A stretch of DNA of 64,000 nt from Symsagittifera roscoffensis (GCF_963678635.1 NC_087063.1:66888471-66952470), one strand, 5' to 3'. Counted from the stretch's first letter, positions 31,852 through 45,500 are shown. A program made the numbers and translations. The notes: generated by a model from the letters alone, not told the origin.

Positions 31852-34800
31852 ATGCTTCAAAATTTTTTGGGTACTATACGCAACTTCGCAATAGAAAGTT
31901 CATTCCATGGGATCGATAAGTTGTTTGGGCTCAGACGCTGGAGAAGCAAGTTATGTTGGGTAGCTATATCCAGTATATTTTTTGGGTTATTTATTTACTA
32001 CTCCATTTTGTCTTTCGACACTTACATAATAAAGAAACCTATTCGAACTGACATAAACTATCAAAATCATAAACAAGTCCAAATGCCTGAAATTCTGGTA
32101 TGTCCCACTTTGCCGAATCAGACTACGTTCGAGTCCTTCTTCCCGGGGACTGTGGGACCTATGTTCTCCTTTCTCAGCAGTTTCTCCGAACATGAAATTT
32201 TTTCGGGAATTCGAGACGCCATTCGAGACAATGTCACAGCCGGATTTGAGAAATACCCTCATTTGGAAGAAGAATGGGATATATTGTACACTATTGCCAA
32301 TCTAGATCCATCAGCGGCTGCTTTTTATGGTTTGTAGCTAGAATGTGTTAAGAGTTGAGATAATTCAAAATGAATCCCAATGTTTCAAGACTGCTTCAAA
32401 GTTTGAATACCCGCGTAGGCATCCAAAATTAATCATTCAATTTCATTTACGGAATCTATAGAAAAATACTTCAAATACGAGTAAAATACAAGGAAATTGT
32501 ATGACAATCATTTGTTTTTGATCTTAAGACTTTGGTCAAAAATTATGTTAAAGTGTTTTGAAACTCATTTAATGCAGGAGAGCGAATTTTTGCAGCATTT
32601 TTCTGGCAGAAAATTGATTCTCCGTCATTCAATTTTTTTGTCGAAATTGTGTGGTATGCATTTGTCATGTTAAATTTCAAAGTAAAGTTTGAAGTAATTT
32701 TCATGGTCTCTATTTTATTGGAACTTTAAATCTGTGTTTAAATAAACATTTAATGGAAATATGCATGCAAAAACTGATTTTTGTCTTTACTGCAGTCCAA
32801 TCTGAGTTTCTCACCAATCTCAGAAAATCCATAAATTGCAAGCGAGTCTTTTTTGTATGAACATAAATAGTGTTTTTTGTTTTTATACACTTAGATAAAG
32901 TTAAATCTGTAGACAGTTATGCCGTTTTTTAACCTCTAGTTTTAGCAAAGTAGAAGGTTTTCAAAAAAGTTAATTATTTTACTGTCACACAAATATATTT
33001 TTATGAATGAAATAAAATGAAAACCCTTTTCTAAAGTTTGAAATTGCATGATAAGCCGTTATTATCATCCGTGTACTGGAAAGCTTAAGAGTTTGCTTGC
33101 TCAAATATTTCCTCTTTTTCATCAACTAAAAACTTCTGCAATTTTTTCTTGAATATAACAAGACTGCTCGTATCAGGGCGAAAACCTGAACGTTCCGACT
33201 GCATTTTAAGTTTTATAGAGCAGTATTAACCTAGAAAAACCAAATGTAAAAATATAAATGAATTTTTTTTTCTAATTTTGAAATTTTTATGAAAATCATC
33301 TCCCCACACGCCATATAAAGAGCAAAAGGATAGATTTCGCTCCTTGTAACAAATCAATTATAGCAAAAAAGCTTCTTTCAACCAACTTGAACAATTTCTA
33401 AGACGGATTAAATCTCTGCTCACACATTAATAGCGCGAAATATATCGCGCGTTAATTGTCCCAAATTGGCCAAAATGGCAATCTTTAAACCCCCATAATT
33501 TTACGAAAAATGATTACATTTGAAATATTTTTTCAAATTTAGGCTTATCACATTAATACCTTTAGAATGATGTTTGAAAAATTGGTCAAAAATGTTATAA
33601 AGTCGAAATTTGTCTAAAGAAAAAACCCACCCCGAGCACAAATATTCCGTTACTGTCGTATCGAAAGTCGGAACAATAATCTCAAAAGAAATCAACCCTC
33701 ATATGGTCCTTTAAGCGACGATATATGGGATGAAATTGGGGTGACAAAAACTGTAAGAACAGACAAAAAATTTTGTCGTTATTTTGGAAACTGAGCAGTG
33801 GCATTTCTGATTATATGCCTAAAAACCTTTTTTTTAAACTGTCATCATATTTAGTTTCCAAAAAAGTTTTGAGAAACTTTGAAGCGAATAATCTTTCTGT
33901 CATACTTCTGCGGAAAGTGACAATTTTTTCATTTGTTCTTTCAGGAGTGCAAAGTAGACTTGAAAAGACATTGACAGATTTCGCAGCCGAGTATGGTACC
34001 AGGACTGATCAGACAACTTCATCTGGAGACACAACTACTCTCATGAGGAGTATGTTGCCCAATTTCGACCAGTTTTTCATACGCTGCTTATGGAAAGGTA
34101 TATCATACTTACTTTTTATGAAGTTTAGATAAAACGAAATAACGAAACGAAACTTTGGTATGGAATTCATCAAAGCAACACCCTTATTAGAGACTTTTTC
34201 TTCTGAAAAATAATAACCATACAACACAATTTTGAACAACTTAATTTCTTTTTTTTTCAAAGTTTATTTGTGGAAAATTCCACTCAGAGGTCGTTTCATC
34301 GTGAGGGGACTTCAATTTTTTTAGCTTTCAAACACTAAAGTTGAATGAACAGAGCATGTTCTTTCCTTGTTTCTTTTTCAAATAAATATTTGAAGGAGAA
34401 AACTGTCTGAACGCTTCGTACTGGACTCAGCAACAAACTACTGGAATATTTTGTCACAAACTTACGCTACCAAACTCGTTTGTTTACGGGCCTTATGAAC
34501 GCCTTCAAATCAGCTTCATGATCGACCCAGTATCTGCTAGCCCCACTGGCAGAAACGACTTGCATGTGGAAATTTATTTCGTTATGCCTGGAAGTCACTT
34601 CTCGGTCAAAGATCACAGAATAATGACAAAAATTGGTCCGGGGTATTCTCACAAAATTGGACTCGAGTTGTTCCAATACGCTGACAACTCGGGAACAACA
34701 GATTGTCTCAATGAGGGTACACGAGGTGTCCTAAACTATAATGAGGAATATACTTACCCTCTCTGCATAGACGAATGCGTTACTTTGAAAGAACAAATGC

Positions 34801-37800
34801 GGTGTGGATGTAATTCTCTGAGGTATGCACGATTGGATGACAACGTACGCGACTGTGGAGTTTTTGATATGGTCATCTGCCCTTTTGACAGCGGAGAAGC
34901 GTTGGGTAAATTACTTAATGTTGGGTTCCAGTTTAAAAATCCACCTTTTTAAAATTGCTTTAATTTCAAAACCAATTCACTTGAAACCAATGCTAATTTA
35001 GTTTTAAAGCAACTTAAGTTGGAATCCAAACAAGCAAGCTTGAAAAATTTCTTTTTTTAGTTGTTTGAGTGATTTTTTTTTCGGGTAACTATGCTATAAA
35101 GTCTGATTTGTACTTTTTTTGGCCAAAAACCTGAATGCGTTTAAATTTCATTTTTTAAACCTTCAATTTTGCGTGATTTAAATTTAAATAAGCTTACTTT
35201 CATTGATTGGAAAATTTGTTTTTTTTCGGACATAGTCAGCAAATTTCGATGAGCGTCTCACCTTTCAAGTTTGAATTCACTAAAAATTTAACGCTAATTT
35301 TAAACGTTTTTTAAATTATGTTTAATGCTCTTCTTTGAATTTTCAGCGAATTCAATCGGTCTTTTTGAAAAAATTTTAACAAAAAAATTTGAAACCAAAA
35401 AAAATTGCAGAAAAATCTAATTGCTTGGATTATTGTACCTGCTTCTTGTAAGGAACATGCTATTTGTACAGGTACTAGCTATCTTTTTGAATCAGTTTTT
35501 GTTCCAATTGTACATAGCCGCTAGTTTGAATCATATTTCGATCCCAAACGTAAGCAAAACTGTTCGAATTAGGGCGAAAACCCGAATGTTCAAACTCCTG
35601 TTCAAAGTCTATGGAGCACTGTTTGTTTTGTTTTACCCTTATGATGTAAATTTAAAAAAAATGAAAAAAAATCTCAAAATTTGGAAAAATTTTTGAGTTT
35701 TGTAAAATAGAAATCCTCCACAACATGCCGCCACATAGATTACAAAGGGATAGACTTTACTCCTAATAAGGTAATGTTAATGACAAATAGCCTGCTTCAG
35801 CTAGTTTGGAACGATTTCTAAGACGGAATAAATCTCCGATTACGCGTTGATATCGCGAAATAAATCGCGCGTAAATTGTCCCAAATTGGCAACCCTTAAA
35901 CATCCTTAATTTTACAAAAGAAGATGACGGGTAAAATATCGTTACATGATTGAGCCCTGGACAACAATAACTTTTGAATGGTATAAAAATCCGGTCAAAA
36001 ATGCTTCAGAAAGTTGAAATTTGTCTGGAGAAAAGAAACCACCCCGAGCACAAATATTTTGTCACTTTAAACCGCAAAATAGTTTTTTTGACACCAAAAT
36101 TGACAATAAATATTTTATTTGAACCCAAAAATAACAGTTGTTGTTCCGACTTTTTAAACGAAAGTAATGGAATTTTGTGCTCAGAGTGATTTTTCTTCAG
36201 AAAAATTTCGGCTTTTTTATTAAGAAACTCCGACAAAATTTTTTATAGTAGCCGAAAGGTATTGTTATTTTAAGCTCAAATTTGAAAAAATATTTCACAT
36301 GTAATCATTTTTCATAAAGTTATGAGGGTTTGAAGATTGCCAATATGGTCAATTTGGGACAATTAACGCGCGATATATTTCGCGCTATTATTGCAGGAGC
36401 GGAGAATTTATTCCTCATTAAAATCGTTCCAAATTGATCGAAACAGGCTCTTTGTCTTAATTATTTTTACAATACTAGGAGAGAAATATATCACTTTGTA
36501 CTTTATATGAATGACGCATGGGGTTTGATTTAAAAAAATCAAACTGTTTGTTTATTTTTTCTTTTTTTTCGAAAAGGTCATTTTTTTTAAAGCGGACACT
36601 TTTTAATAGACCTTAAGAGACAGTCAGAACATTCAAGGCTTTGCCCTGATACGAGCAGTCTTTTTGTGTTTTAGAACCATATTTCATTGGAACAACCTAT
36701 TTTGCCGTGTTCCGTGTTACAACTTTTATTAAATTATTTTCCCCAATGATTCATCAGCCAAAAGAGCTAATTTCATAGCTAATTTCATATCATCACAAGT
36801 AGACAAATATCTTCTAGTCATGCATTTAGCTAAATACAAACTAAATCAAATCACCAAAGCTACTGACGGAGTAAATTTTCTTTGAAATCGTGATAGCCTA
36901 CTACTTTTTAAAATCCAACAAAACTGCTCGTGCCAGAGCAAAATCCTGAATGTTTCGACTGCTTTTTAAGGTCTATGGAGCAATAATAACATGAAAAAAG
37001 TTAAATGTAATAAAATCAAAATGCAACTTTTTTCATAATTTGAGATTTATTTTGCGAAAATCATCCCCCACACGCCATACAAAAAACAAAGTGATAAATT
37101 TCGCTCGTAGTAACCTTTCAATTATGGAAGATTATATTCCTTCAACCAATTTGAACGATTTTCAAGACAAATTAAATCTCAGCTCACGCGTTAATACATC
37201 GCGCGTTAAGTCTCCCAAAATGGCAAAAAAAACCCATATTTTTACAGAAAATGACCACCAGGTTAAAAATCTTCTCAAGTTTAAGCTCAGGACAACAATA
37301 CCTTTCAAATGATTTTTTAAAATTTGTCAAAAATGGCAAGTTAAAAGTCGAAATTTGTCTGAACAAAAAAACCCAACCCGAGTTCAAATGTTCCGCTACT
37401 TTCGTTATGAAAGTCGGAACAATTACATACAAAGAACGTATCATATATGCTATACAATTACATACAAAAAACGTATCATCAATTTCTGACAAAACGTCTT
37501 TTATATCCAAAACAAAACTTAACAGAATTGTATGTCAGTTCTTTTTTCTTAAACCGCATCTCAAAAAAGTAAATAAGGCAACTTCGTAAATTTTAGTTCA
37601 ATCAAGGAAAGATTGAGCAAGCATTGAAAAACCTCTGTCTTTTATCAAAGACCTTCTAAACATTGTCCAAATCTTTTGTCTGTTTTGGTGGTACTGTTTC
37701 CTTTTTTAAGCTTAATTTGTCATTTCCAATTCCCAAGTCAAGTACTTAAAGTTAAGTCAACATATTTTTTTCAATCTTTGCTCGGTCTCATATAGATTTC

Positions 37801-38592
37801 AAAAGTTAAAGTATAGGTCATATTTAGGATAAATGTTTGCAGGTGAATGCAGTTTGGAGTGCCGACCTCAATGCAACTTCATATCCTATGAGATATTCAC
37901 GCAGTCGACTAAATTCCCATTACGTGACTCGTTTGCCAGAATAAGACAATTGAATCCGATTCTTTCTAATTTTTCAAAAAATTATTGGCGACAAAATTCG
38001 TTTGATGTCACCATTCATTTTCAGGGGTGTTAACTTAAGAAAAACAAAAAAATAAGTTCAAAGATTAAAATTAGGGCCCAACTAAGAAGTCAGCGTGTTT
38101 ACAGGTACCTTTGATGGCGTATAAAACAAATCAGGATAAAGTGAATATCAAAATTTTATTCTATGGTCAGCATCTTCATGTAAATCTGTGACAAATATTG
38201 AAAAAAAATTTTAATCTTCTACAGAAAATTTTGAAAAATTAAGTTTGACCAACTTGAGAACTCTTTACTTTAATATAATTTTTTGGGTCAAAGACAAAAG
38301 TACTGTCTTTTTTTAGTTTTTTGCTGATAGCTTAAGCTATTATAATCCTATAACTTTTAATACCCCTGTCCAAATTTAGTCTTTGATATCAACTGAGATA
38401 ACAGTGAGCCTCAAGTACTCGTTTCTAGCCACCATAAGCGCCTTCGGAGGACTTGGAGGAATATTCGTTGGTGCCAGTTTGGTCAGCATGACAGAAATAC
38501 TGTTTCTATTTGGAGATATAGTCACCACTCTCTTCGATGTTCTGAACAACAAGATGAGAATGTTAAAGGGCAGAAAAATTGAACCAGAGTAG
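31852..38592 (+). CDS. DEG/ENaC sodium-channel gene 2, five exons, intact 511-residue frame
   Basis: Exons: 31852-32329, 33945-34097, 34396-34905, 37843-38024 and 38380-38592. Joined in these phases they give one open frame of 511 residues, within the usual size range of the family. Features: cytosolic N-terminus with the HG gating motif at residues 19-20, TM1 about 34-54, a large extracellular region with the cysteine-rich signature (CIDECVTLKEQMRCGCNSL; ECSLECRPQCNFISY), then TM2 about 460-490 with the GxS filter as GAS at 472-474 after SAFGGLGG. It would form or join a trimeric amiloride-type or acid-sensing-type sodium channel in the plasma membrane; the activating stimulus cannot be read from sequence. 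Introns 1-3 are GT-AG, while intron 4 needs a GG-AG boundary to keep the frame. Exon structure matches gene 1, so the two are tandem paralogues. The start ATG aligns with that of gene 1. Confidence 0.93.
33157..33674 (-). mobile_element. R500 interspersed repeat, copy 8 (gene 2 intron 1)
   Basis: A complete minus-strand copy from AACAAGACTGCTCG to TATCGAAAGTCGGAAC. It ends about 270 bp before exon 2. Confidence 0.85.
35556..36060 (-). mobile_element. R500 interspersed repeat, copy 9 (gene 2 intron 3)
   Basis: A diverged minus-strand copy. The left end reads AAAACTGTTCGAATTAGGGC and the right end reaches CACCCCGAGCACAAATATT; the terminal GTCGGAAC is lost. The central GCGAAATAAATCGCGC hairpin is recognisable. 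Confidence 0.75.
36143..36665 (+). mobile_element. R500 interspersed repeat, copy 10 (gene 2 intron 3)
   Basis: A plus-strand copy, GTTCCGACTTTTTAAACG to GAGCAGTCTTTTT. It is head-to-head with copy 9, about 80 bp away, so transcripts of this intron could fold into a long hairpin. Confidence 0.8.
36917..37420 (-). mobile_element. R500 interspersed repeat, copy 11 (gene 2 intron 3)
   Basis: A minus-strand copy, AACAAAACTGCTCG to GAAAGTCGGAAC. It lacks part of the central hairpin (only ACATCGCGCGTTAAG remains). Confidence 0.8.
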
Positions 38593-39234
38593 AAGTAATT
38601 TATCTAAATCAGTTTGGAAATTAGTACTAATTTAACCTTGAAAAAGATTAACGTTGCTATTGGGGACCAACCTTTTACCAGAAAAGTTATAACATGGACC
38701 TTGTACCAGACTCGATAAACAAATTTGGTTGACAGATGTATTGACGCCGTTTAGTATGGTTAAATACAATAATTTCACGGTTTCCAGCAAAGATTTGTTT
38801 GTTTTAACCGCTTCCTTTTTGAATCTTCCACTAATTTAAATTTATCTTAATTGAACTATTGCATTGTGGTCTGGTAAAAGGTCAGTCTGGTAAAAGACCT
38901 AATCCCGTTGCAATTGATTGAATTAACGCAGAATACTTTTTGTATATAGTGAATCAACAAAAGAGATCAAAAATATATGTATTTGTGTTATGTTTCAATT
39001 TTTTGTATGCACGGGTGGAATTTACGCATTCACCAATATTTAGACTAATTCAAAAAGGAGTGATCATAAATAACCCTGGTCCTGATTGACATGTTTCAAC
39101 TTGTCGAGTAAATGTTGATTTTTGTTAATGTTTTGACCAAAAAAAACTATTCTCGACTTTGCATGACTCAACTTAGATATGTTTCAACCAGTCCGACTAA
39201 AATTAGAGTTGCCTCAACTGTCTCGACCAGGGGG
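38593..39234. other. Downstream region of DEG/ENaC gene 2
   Basis: The presumed 3' UTR and spacer. No AATAAA is clear in the first 150 bp. The last part has loose GTTTCAAC and CGACT repeats like the GTCGA minisatellites. Confidence 0.35.
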
Positions 39235-39535
39235 AGAGCGATGAAGAGGTGGAAAGGTTCAACCACGCCATCCCCCCCCCCCCCGAGATTGAACCCACCA
39301 CCCGCTTTCAGAGATTCGACCCCCTTATCAACCAAAGGGTACCCCTTTTACTATTGTAGTGAAAGCCGAAAAAACGCAATTTTTTGATCAAAGTTATCAA
39401 AAAAGTGCCAAAAAAGATTGTTTAAGAAAATTTGCATGCCGCGCAAAATTTTTAAATCAAAATAGGGTCTTAATAGTGTTCTGGGAGCGCTCGGAAAATC
39501 AGTTTGGTTGACCTAAAACAAAGCTTGGCTCATTT
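39235..39535. repeat. Second copy of the GGCGGATCTAGG-type MITE, ends decayed
   Basis: GAAAATCAGTTTGGTTGACC, AAAAAAGTGCCAAAAAA and GGGTCTTAATAGTGTTCTGG match the interior of 27225-27617 in the same order and orientation. A C run (12 bases) lies near 39280. Confidence 0.6.
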
Positions 39536-39699
39536 TCGTTTCCCTCAACACCGGCAAAATTTTACAAGTGAAAATTCTCAAATGGCAGAAAATTTGTAAT
39601 TTTTCTATATAGAATAAATAGACTAACTTGTGAAAAGTGGCAGGAGTATTTGAACTAACTTGAAAACAATATTAACGGAATTCTCAACAGAAAGAGAGA

Positions 39700-39940
39700 A
39701 TTAACCCGCATTTAAAAAAATGAAAACAAATCGATTATATTGGATTTTTGTGGTCCAAAATGTTGTAAATATAATCGATTTCCATGTTACGTTCAGACAA
39801 CAAAATTGAAGTAAAATGGGTTGAAATTTTTTTTTCTCGCCATAACAAAATACATTATAATTCAATTTGAATCCATTATAATGGATTTTATATTAAGTAG
39901 GAAATCGCATTAAAATTTTTATTCATGGAACTCCAATGCG
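39700..39940. repeat. Partial copy of the 18-kb inverted-repeat element
   Basis: It ends with TTCATGGAACTCCAATGCG, matching the right end of 18092-18971. Inside are AATCGATTATATTGGAT and CCATTATAATGGATT motifs. It is much shorter than the 18-kb copy. Confidence 0.6.
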
Positions 39941-40567
39941 AGAAATTGAATGTAAAATTTACAAGTTTTGGCAGATTTCTGAAAGATTATGCCATTTGGG
40001 AAGTTACCATAGGTCAGATATACATGAAAAAATTTTCTCAAAATTCTAAAACCGGCGTTTTGATTGAAGTTGGTTAATATTGAGCTAAAACAGCTACTTT
40101 CTCTAAATCATTTGTCAATAAACGATATAGCACGCACATCGTTCCTAACTTAAGTCGTTGTCTGACACGAACAAAAAAAACAATAAAAAATGAAGAAAAG
40201 AACTGTTCGATTTTTCGACGAGTCTCGAATTATATATTGTCGGCGCTCGGCTTATGTTTATTATTTTTCAAATTTTTCCACTACTAAGTTGTATTAGCCA
40301 AGTAAAAAAATTCTAAAACAAGCTTTTGAGGCAATTTTTGCATTGATAAGTGACATGAAAATTTTGTTACAGCTAAAACTTATTGTTCCTAATTTATTTG
40401 GACTAAAAATGTACTACAAATGCTGGTCTCAAAAATGAATTGTACAAACTTTTTTACTACAACGGTGAAATATTGATGTAAAATGTTATAGTGTTCTACT
40501 GAAACTTCTAGTTGGATAAAACTAAAGGTGTAAAATTAAGTAATTAGTAAATATAAATCAAATCTGG

Positions 40568-40844
40568 CACAGGTTTCAGAAGGAGTATTTTCCGATGCAC
40601 TTGAAAAGAACTACATGTTTCAAAGAGTCAAATAATGAGCTTCATGAAGGAGATCTTGTATGGATAGTTGACCCACAAATATTCACAGGCAAGTTTCACT
40701 TAGGAAGAACAGTGAAGTTAATCTATAGTGAAATTAATCTATAGCATCAGTAGATCAGCAGAAATGAAAACGAAGACGAAAACGTTTGAACGACCCATAA
40801 TTCGACCCGTGAAAATACTAAAAGATGATGAAAAATTAAATTGA
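40568..40844 (+). pseudogene. BEL/Pao retrotransposon pol C-terminus (DUF5641-type), fragment
   Basis: The frame reads KEYFPMHLKRTTCFKE, then ELHEGDLVWIVDPQIFTG, KFHLGRTVKLIYS, a break, and SRSAEMKTKTKTFERPIIRP with VKIL. The order GDLV...GKF.LGR.V......RS..M+T......RP is the signature of the domain that follows integrase in BEL/Pao elements. A duplicated TAATCTATAGTGAAAT-type stretch near 40719-40745 breaks the frame. No other part of a BEL/Pao element is recognised nearby. Confidence 0.7.
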
Positions 40845-42892
40845 AATTTTAAGTCAACTATCTTTTCCATTTTTGAAATGACAAACTCCAATAAAATCAT
40901 TGGCGATAGTCATGTTAATCGTTTACAAAATTGTTATAATACCCAAACAGAAAATAGTAGTTGTGTCAGTTTTTTCACGAGAGTCATGGGACGCTAAAAT
41001 AAGCGTCCTATATACCTTCTTGGAGATGAAGCTTAGAAAGAACTTTGTGCAATTGCTCGTATATCCCGAGCGTACTTATCACAATGAGAGCATTTATCAC
41101 ACAATTCTGAAACTCTAATTAGAAATATTAGTTACTAATTTCATTAACTTGTTGATCTTGTTTGGCCGGTGGCACTAAGGATTAAAGATTTACTCATTTC
41201 ATTATTTTATGCACAAATTTTTTGTTGATTATTTGCTTGACATTACTTATATTCTAATTAGTAATAATGTTTTGGCTTATGATGCCAAAAAAGGGCCGGC
41301 TATCAACGCCTCTGAGGGCGATTGGCTGACATAAATATTTGGTTCGTATTTTAAGTTCAGTTTCTTATTTGAAATTCAAATTTCATATTCACTGATATCC
41401 TTAGGCAACATCAAATATGACAGAAGATGATTTATATATGTCGACAAGCTACAAAAATTAGGACTATAGGGCGACGCAACTTATGGGCAAAACTGAAACT
41501 GAGCAAAGATATACTACCCACAAATAGCCAGAAGTTACAGTTTTTGCAAGAAGATCGGCAAAGCAGTTGTGTTGAATTGGAAAGTAAACTAAAAGAAAGA
41601 TTTGCAAAAAATATCAGCAGAGAAGTTGAAGAAAACCAGAACAAACTAAAATAAATAAAGCAGATTCGAAATGAACATTTAGAAGTTTGCATAGTTTTGA
41701 CATTTCTCATTTGAAGATTCAAAATCTTATTGATTAGTTGTTTATAATTGTAATATTTCATCACGTTTTATTTCAAGTTGGAGTGGAAAGGAAAAGCAAT
41801 TTCAAGGCGACTTAGAGTAAGTTTCTTTAATCGTATTATCAGGCGCACCGTTAATTTTTGAAACACCAAATGTTTTTGAAAATACAATTTTTTCCACCGT
41901 TTTTATTTCATCCTCTGAATTAAAAAAAATTGGCTGTAATTTCCGTTGACGCTGAGACAACTTTGAGTGACAAGCCGTGATATTCTTAGAAAATTGCAAA
42001 AGAGACTGCTGTGCGTTTTTGCAGGTTGAATGTTGAAAATCTTCGAATTTTTGGGCTCTTTAAAATTTTAAAATTTTAGCAAAACTATTTTTACCTAGAC
42101 TTGCGTTTTTAAATTTGTTATTCAATTTTTTCCCAAGTATGGTTTCAAATCCATCATTGAGTGAAAAGAACTGGAACAAATTTTTTTTGACAAAACTCAG
42201 GAAAAATTACGCAAATGAACACTTATTTTATCAAGTATGTATATTGAATACGAAACGACTATTTGGATTTGTGCTTGATTTTCAAGCAACTAACTTGATA
42301 TTGTTAACGTTTATTTGAAAGACAGCTTAAAAGCAGTTTTGCTTTTCATCCGAACTAATGACTTCTCCTACGTGTAGTTGAACTTTGCAAAACAGAGCAC
42401 ATATTTTATAGTATGCACAGATGGTGTAGGGAAATCTCTCAAAATGCCCGGCATACACATATAGTTTAAGTACCGGTCGGTTTTTTGGAAAATCTGTTGA
42501 GATTTGGCTTTTGCAATTGTTTTGTCGGTCAATGGGTTGCGGATTCATTTTAACCGGTGCCTGATCCAATACGGTTTTTCTCTCCACAAATTTCGGCTCG
42601 GCTTAGAGTTTGATTCTGATTTTTTGCCACGACCGAATTTGGAAGTTTCCTTAATCTACCATTTTTCTAGTTACATCGCCTTTATTTCCGCTCATTTTTT
42701 AAAATTAAGTTAATGTGAACACTGATTAGGAAGTTGTGTGCTAGCGCACAGTTATTTAAAATTGTTTGCTTAGGCATTATTTGAAAGCATTTCCAAGTCA
42801 ATATACTTTCTATGAAGTCAATTATTTATTTATTAATTGTTAGAACTTGGGACAGCTTAAACGCAATAATTCAAAAATATAGGGATATAAAG
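40845..42892. other. AT-rich intergenic stretch
   Basis: Only short open frames occur here (for example 41427-41654, a 75-codon charged frame with no recognised relative). I see no RNA gene and no clear repeat. Confidence 0.35.
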
Positions 42893-43262
42893 GATGGAAC
42901 CAGTTTAAAACTAGTATTTATAACCAATTATTTTCTTGATAAAACTATCTCTAAACTAACCAATCATGATCCATAACTAACACTAATAATTATTGGTATT
43001 GCTGATACTACTTGTAGTTTCAGCACCAGAACAATTTAAATATAATTAAGAAGACAGTTGTTGTTTATCTCTGGAACAAGTTCCATATATCTAACCCGCA
43101 AATACCAGTTTACACTAGATTTTTTGAGACTAGGAGATAAAAGAGTAAGAATAAGATCGGTATTAGACTAAGAAGTTGCACAAATCTATAGGGCCGAAAA
43201 TAAGATAGCGTGACGAACAGACGGTGTGCCGTATCTGAAATTACTTTATGAGTAAGCTACTC
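42893..43262 (+). repeat. LTR/leader-like region of the A-rich retrotransposon
   Basis: GTTTAAAACTAGTATTTATA and CCAATCATGATCCATAACTA recur at about 62576-62680, and 43095-43262 recurs inverted at 17557-17700. Regions shared by otherwise different fragments are likely LTR or 5' leader sequence. Confidence 0.5.
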
Positions 43263-45500
43263 CAAGATTAAAGTCATCTGGTGTGACCTTTATTGATAAA
43301 AAAATTAGTCAGTAACAAATTTGAAGTTAATTTCATTCAAATTATCAAGGTTGCTTACTTCTCAAGGACTCTAATCTTTTCACATTTTCATCTTTTTCCA
43401 ATTCTTTTCAACCTTGTTTCTTAAGCTAAGAAATAACAATAATTATTCAAAACCTAATACAAACTAAATTTTTAATCTTCAAATCATTTCTTCTAAACTC
43501 TTAAAATTCTTTTTAGCTTAAACTTAAAACTTAACTAATATCAAGGCCTATACTTGTTTTCTGATAATATTAACTTTCCCAAAAGCAGATCACAAGGCTA
43601 TCCTTGGATCTTTAAATTGTAACTTATTTTTAATTTGTAGTTCATCAATTTAAAATTTTTTGATCATCAAGGCTTACCTTGGATCAATTAGAATCATTTT
43701 TCCCCTCAAACTCCTTGTGAAAAATGTATAACGACTTCAAACGTCGATAAATTTTCCAACCCTTATCAACGATCCAGTAATAAAAGAAGTAATTAAGATA
43801 AATAGTTAAACATTTCGGTTACTCATCCTTCACTTGAGCTCCTCCTCTTAGTTGACCCAGACTAGAACAATCAAAATGCTTGTAAGATCTAAAATAGTAT
43901 CTAACGATATACTTATGTTCTAATTAAACCTGAACCATGTGGATTGATTTACTATTCTCCAACCCTCGATCACAAAATCAGAACTCTTACTAAGATTAGG
44001 CAAGTTTTTCTTAAAATAAACCTTAGCCACCACAAAAATAAAACATTATTCTAACGAATTGATATTCTTTTTCTTCAACCCGTCAACATCGACAAACTTT
44101 GCTCCAAGTTAGGGTAACCTCACAACAAGAGTAAGGACTAACATTTTAGGAAACAATAGTTCTAACCCTTGAATTTTGCAATCATCATTCTAAAGCTTAT
44201 ATCAGGAGATAAACTAGGCAAAGCACGTACAGAAAAACTCCAGAGTTATTTAATTCAAAACGAAAGATACGATCTTGTAATAGACTCCTCATAGACAAAA
44301 AATAGGATATAACAGATCGAAAACACAAACAAGAAAGAAGGCAATTTTAGCAAAACAAAAAGAAATTACTGAAAAACAATTTTGCCAAACACGAAACGTA
44401 GTTTCGAAATCCGACGCTAATACAAAACAAAAATTTCAAGACCTAAAAGACTCAATCGACAAATATAACCCAATAAGCGAACAAACATTTTTTTATGAAT
44501 CCGAATCCACAATATAATCAACAAATTAAACGCAGAATAAATAATTCATACTTTCGTAAAACGGTACAATTAAATCATTGGAATCAACCATTAGGGCGCA
44601 TTGAAAGCTACACATTAACAGTAATACAACGCAGAAAATGATTCAATAAAGCAAAAGTTTTGACAATGATTCTTTTTTTCCTTTGTCATTCACCCACAAA
44701 ACGATCCCGCAAGTATCTGCCAAAATTTCTGCCATTATCTAATAGCAATTTTGTTCGAAAAAGGAAACAGCTCATTTAAACAAGAACTCCTTGAAGTAAA
44801 AATCAGATGACAAATACTTGATCACGTTCTACCAGGCATTACTAATATCATCTTACATTACGAAATAATTTCTATTGAAGTTTCACCATCACAAACAAAT
44901 GAAACAACACACCGAACACAAACAGATGACATGCACTTAGATCTCTCAAAAATTTTCACAGAATAAACTAAAATCATTCTGGATCAAAATTCACAAAGAG
45001 CAATCTCAATTTTCTTAAATGATTTTTTAACCATCTTTTGGAGTTACATTTCTATATTAGAATCAAACGAAGTTTTAAATGTATCACCACCTCAAGCATC
45101 AGGACATTAAATAGTAAGGCAGGAAATGAACCTTTTCTCGCAACTTTTAGACTGAATCTGTGACACACTCACCGATAAAAAAAATTAAAATTAGTAAAAA
45201 TTGATGTACACAGAATCCTAGCATGGTTCATAATAGACTTTTTTTACACAGTTTAGATTTAATCGCAATAGCAAGAAAAAGTTTCCGACGAAAAAATCAG
45301 ACAATGAAACTATATTAGCAGACCGCACAGACTATGTATGGGACCCTGAGTGGTCTCATCTAGTTTTTTTAATATATCTAACGATATTTCAAGTGCAGCA
45401 ATGGCCGCTGTCTCCCTGCACAGAGATATTTTAGAAGTAATTCTATTCACCATTGATGCAACATTCTCAACTTATAAAACAAAATTCAATGATAAAACAA
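43263..45500 (+). other. Non-coding A-rich 5' part of the retrotransposon
   Basis: No long frame; A-rich and stop-dense. It is presumably leader and degraded gag-proximal sequence, assigned only by its composition and position. Confidence 0.35.

Noticed and set aside
32000-32262. Minus-strand frame over exon 1 of gene 2
   Set aside because: Antisense shadow of a conserved exon.
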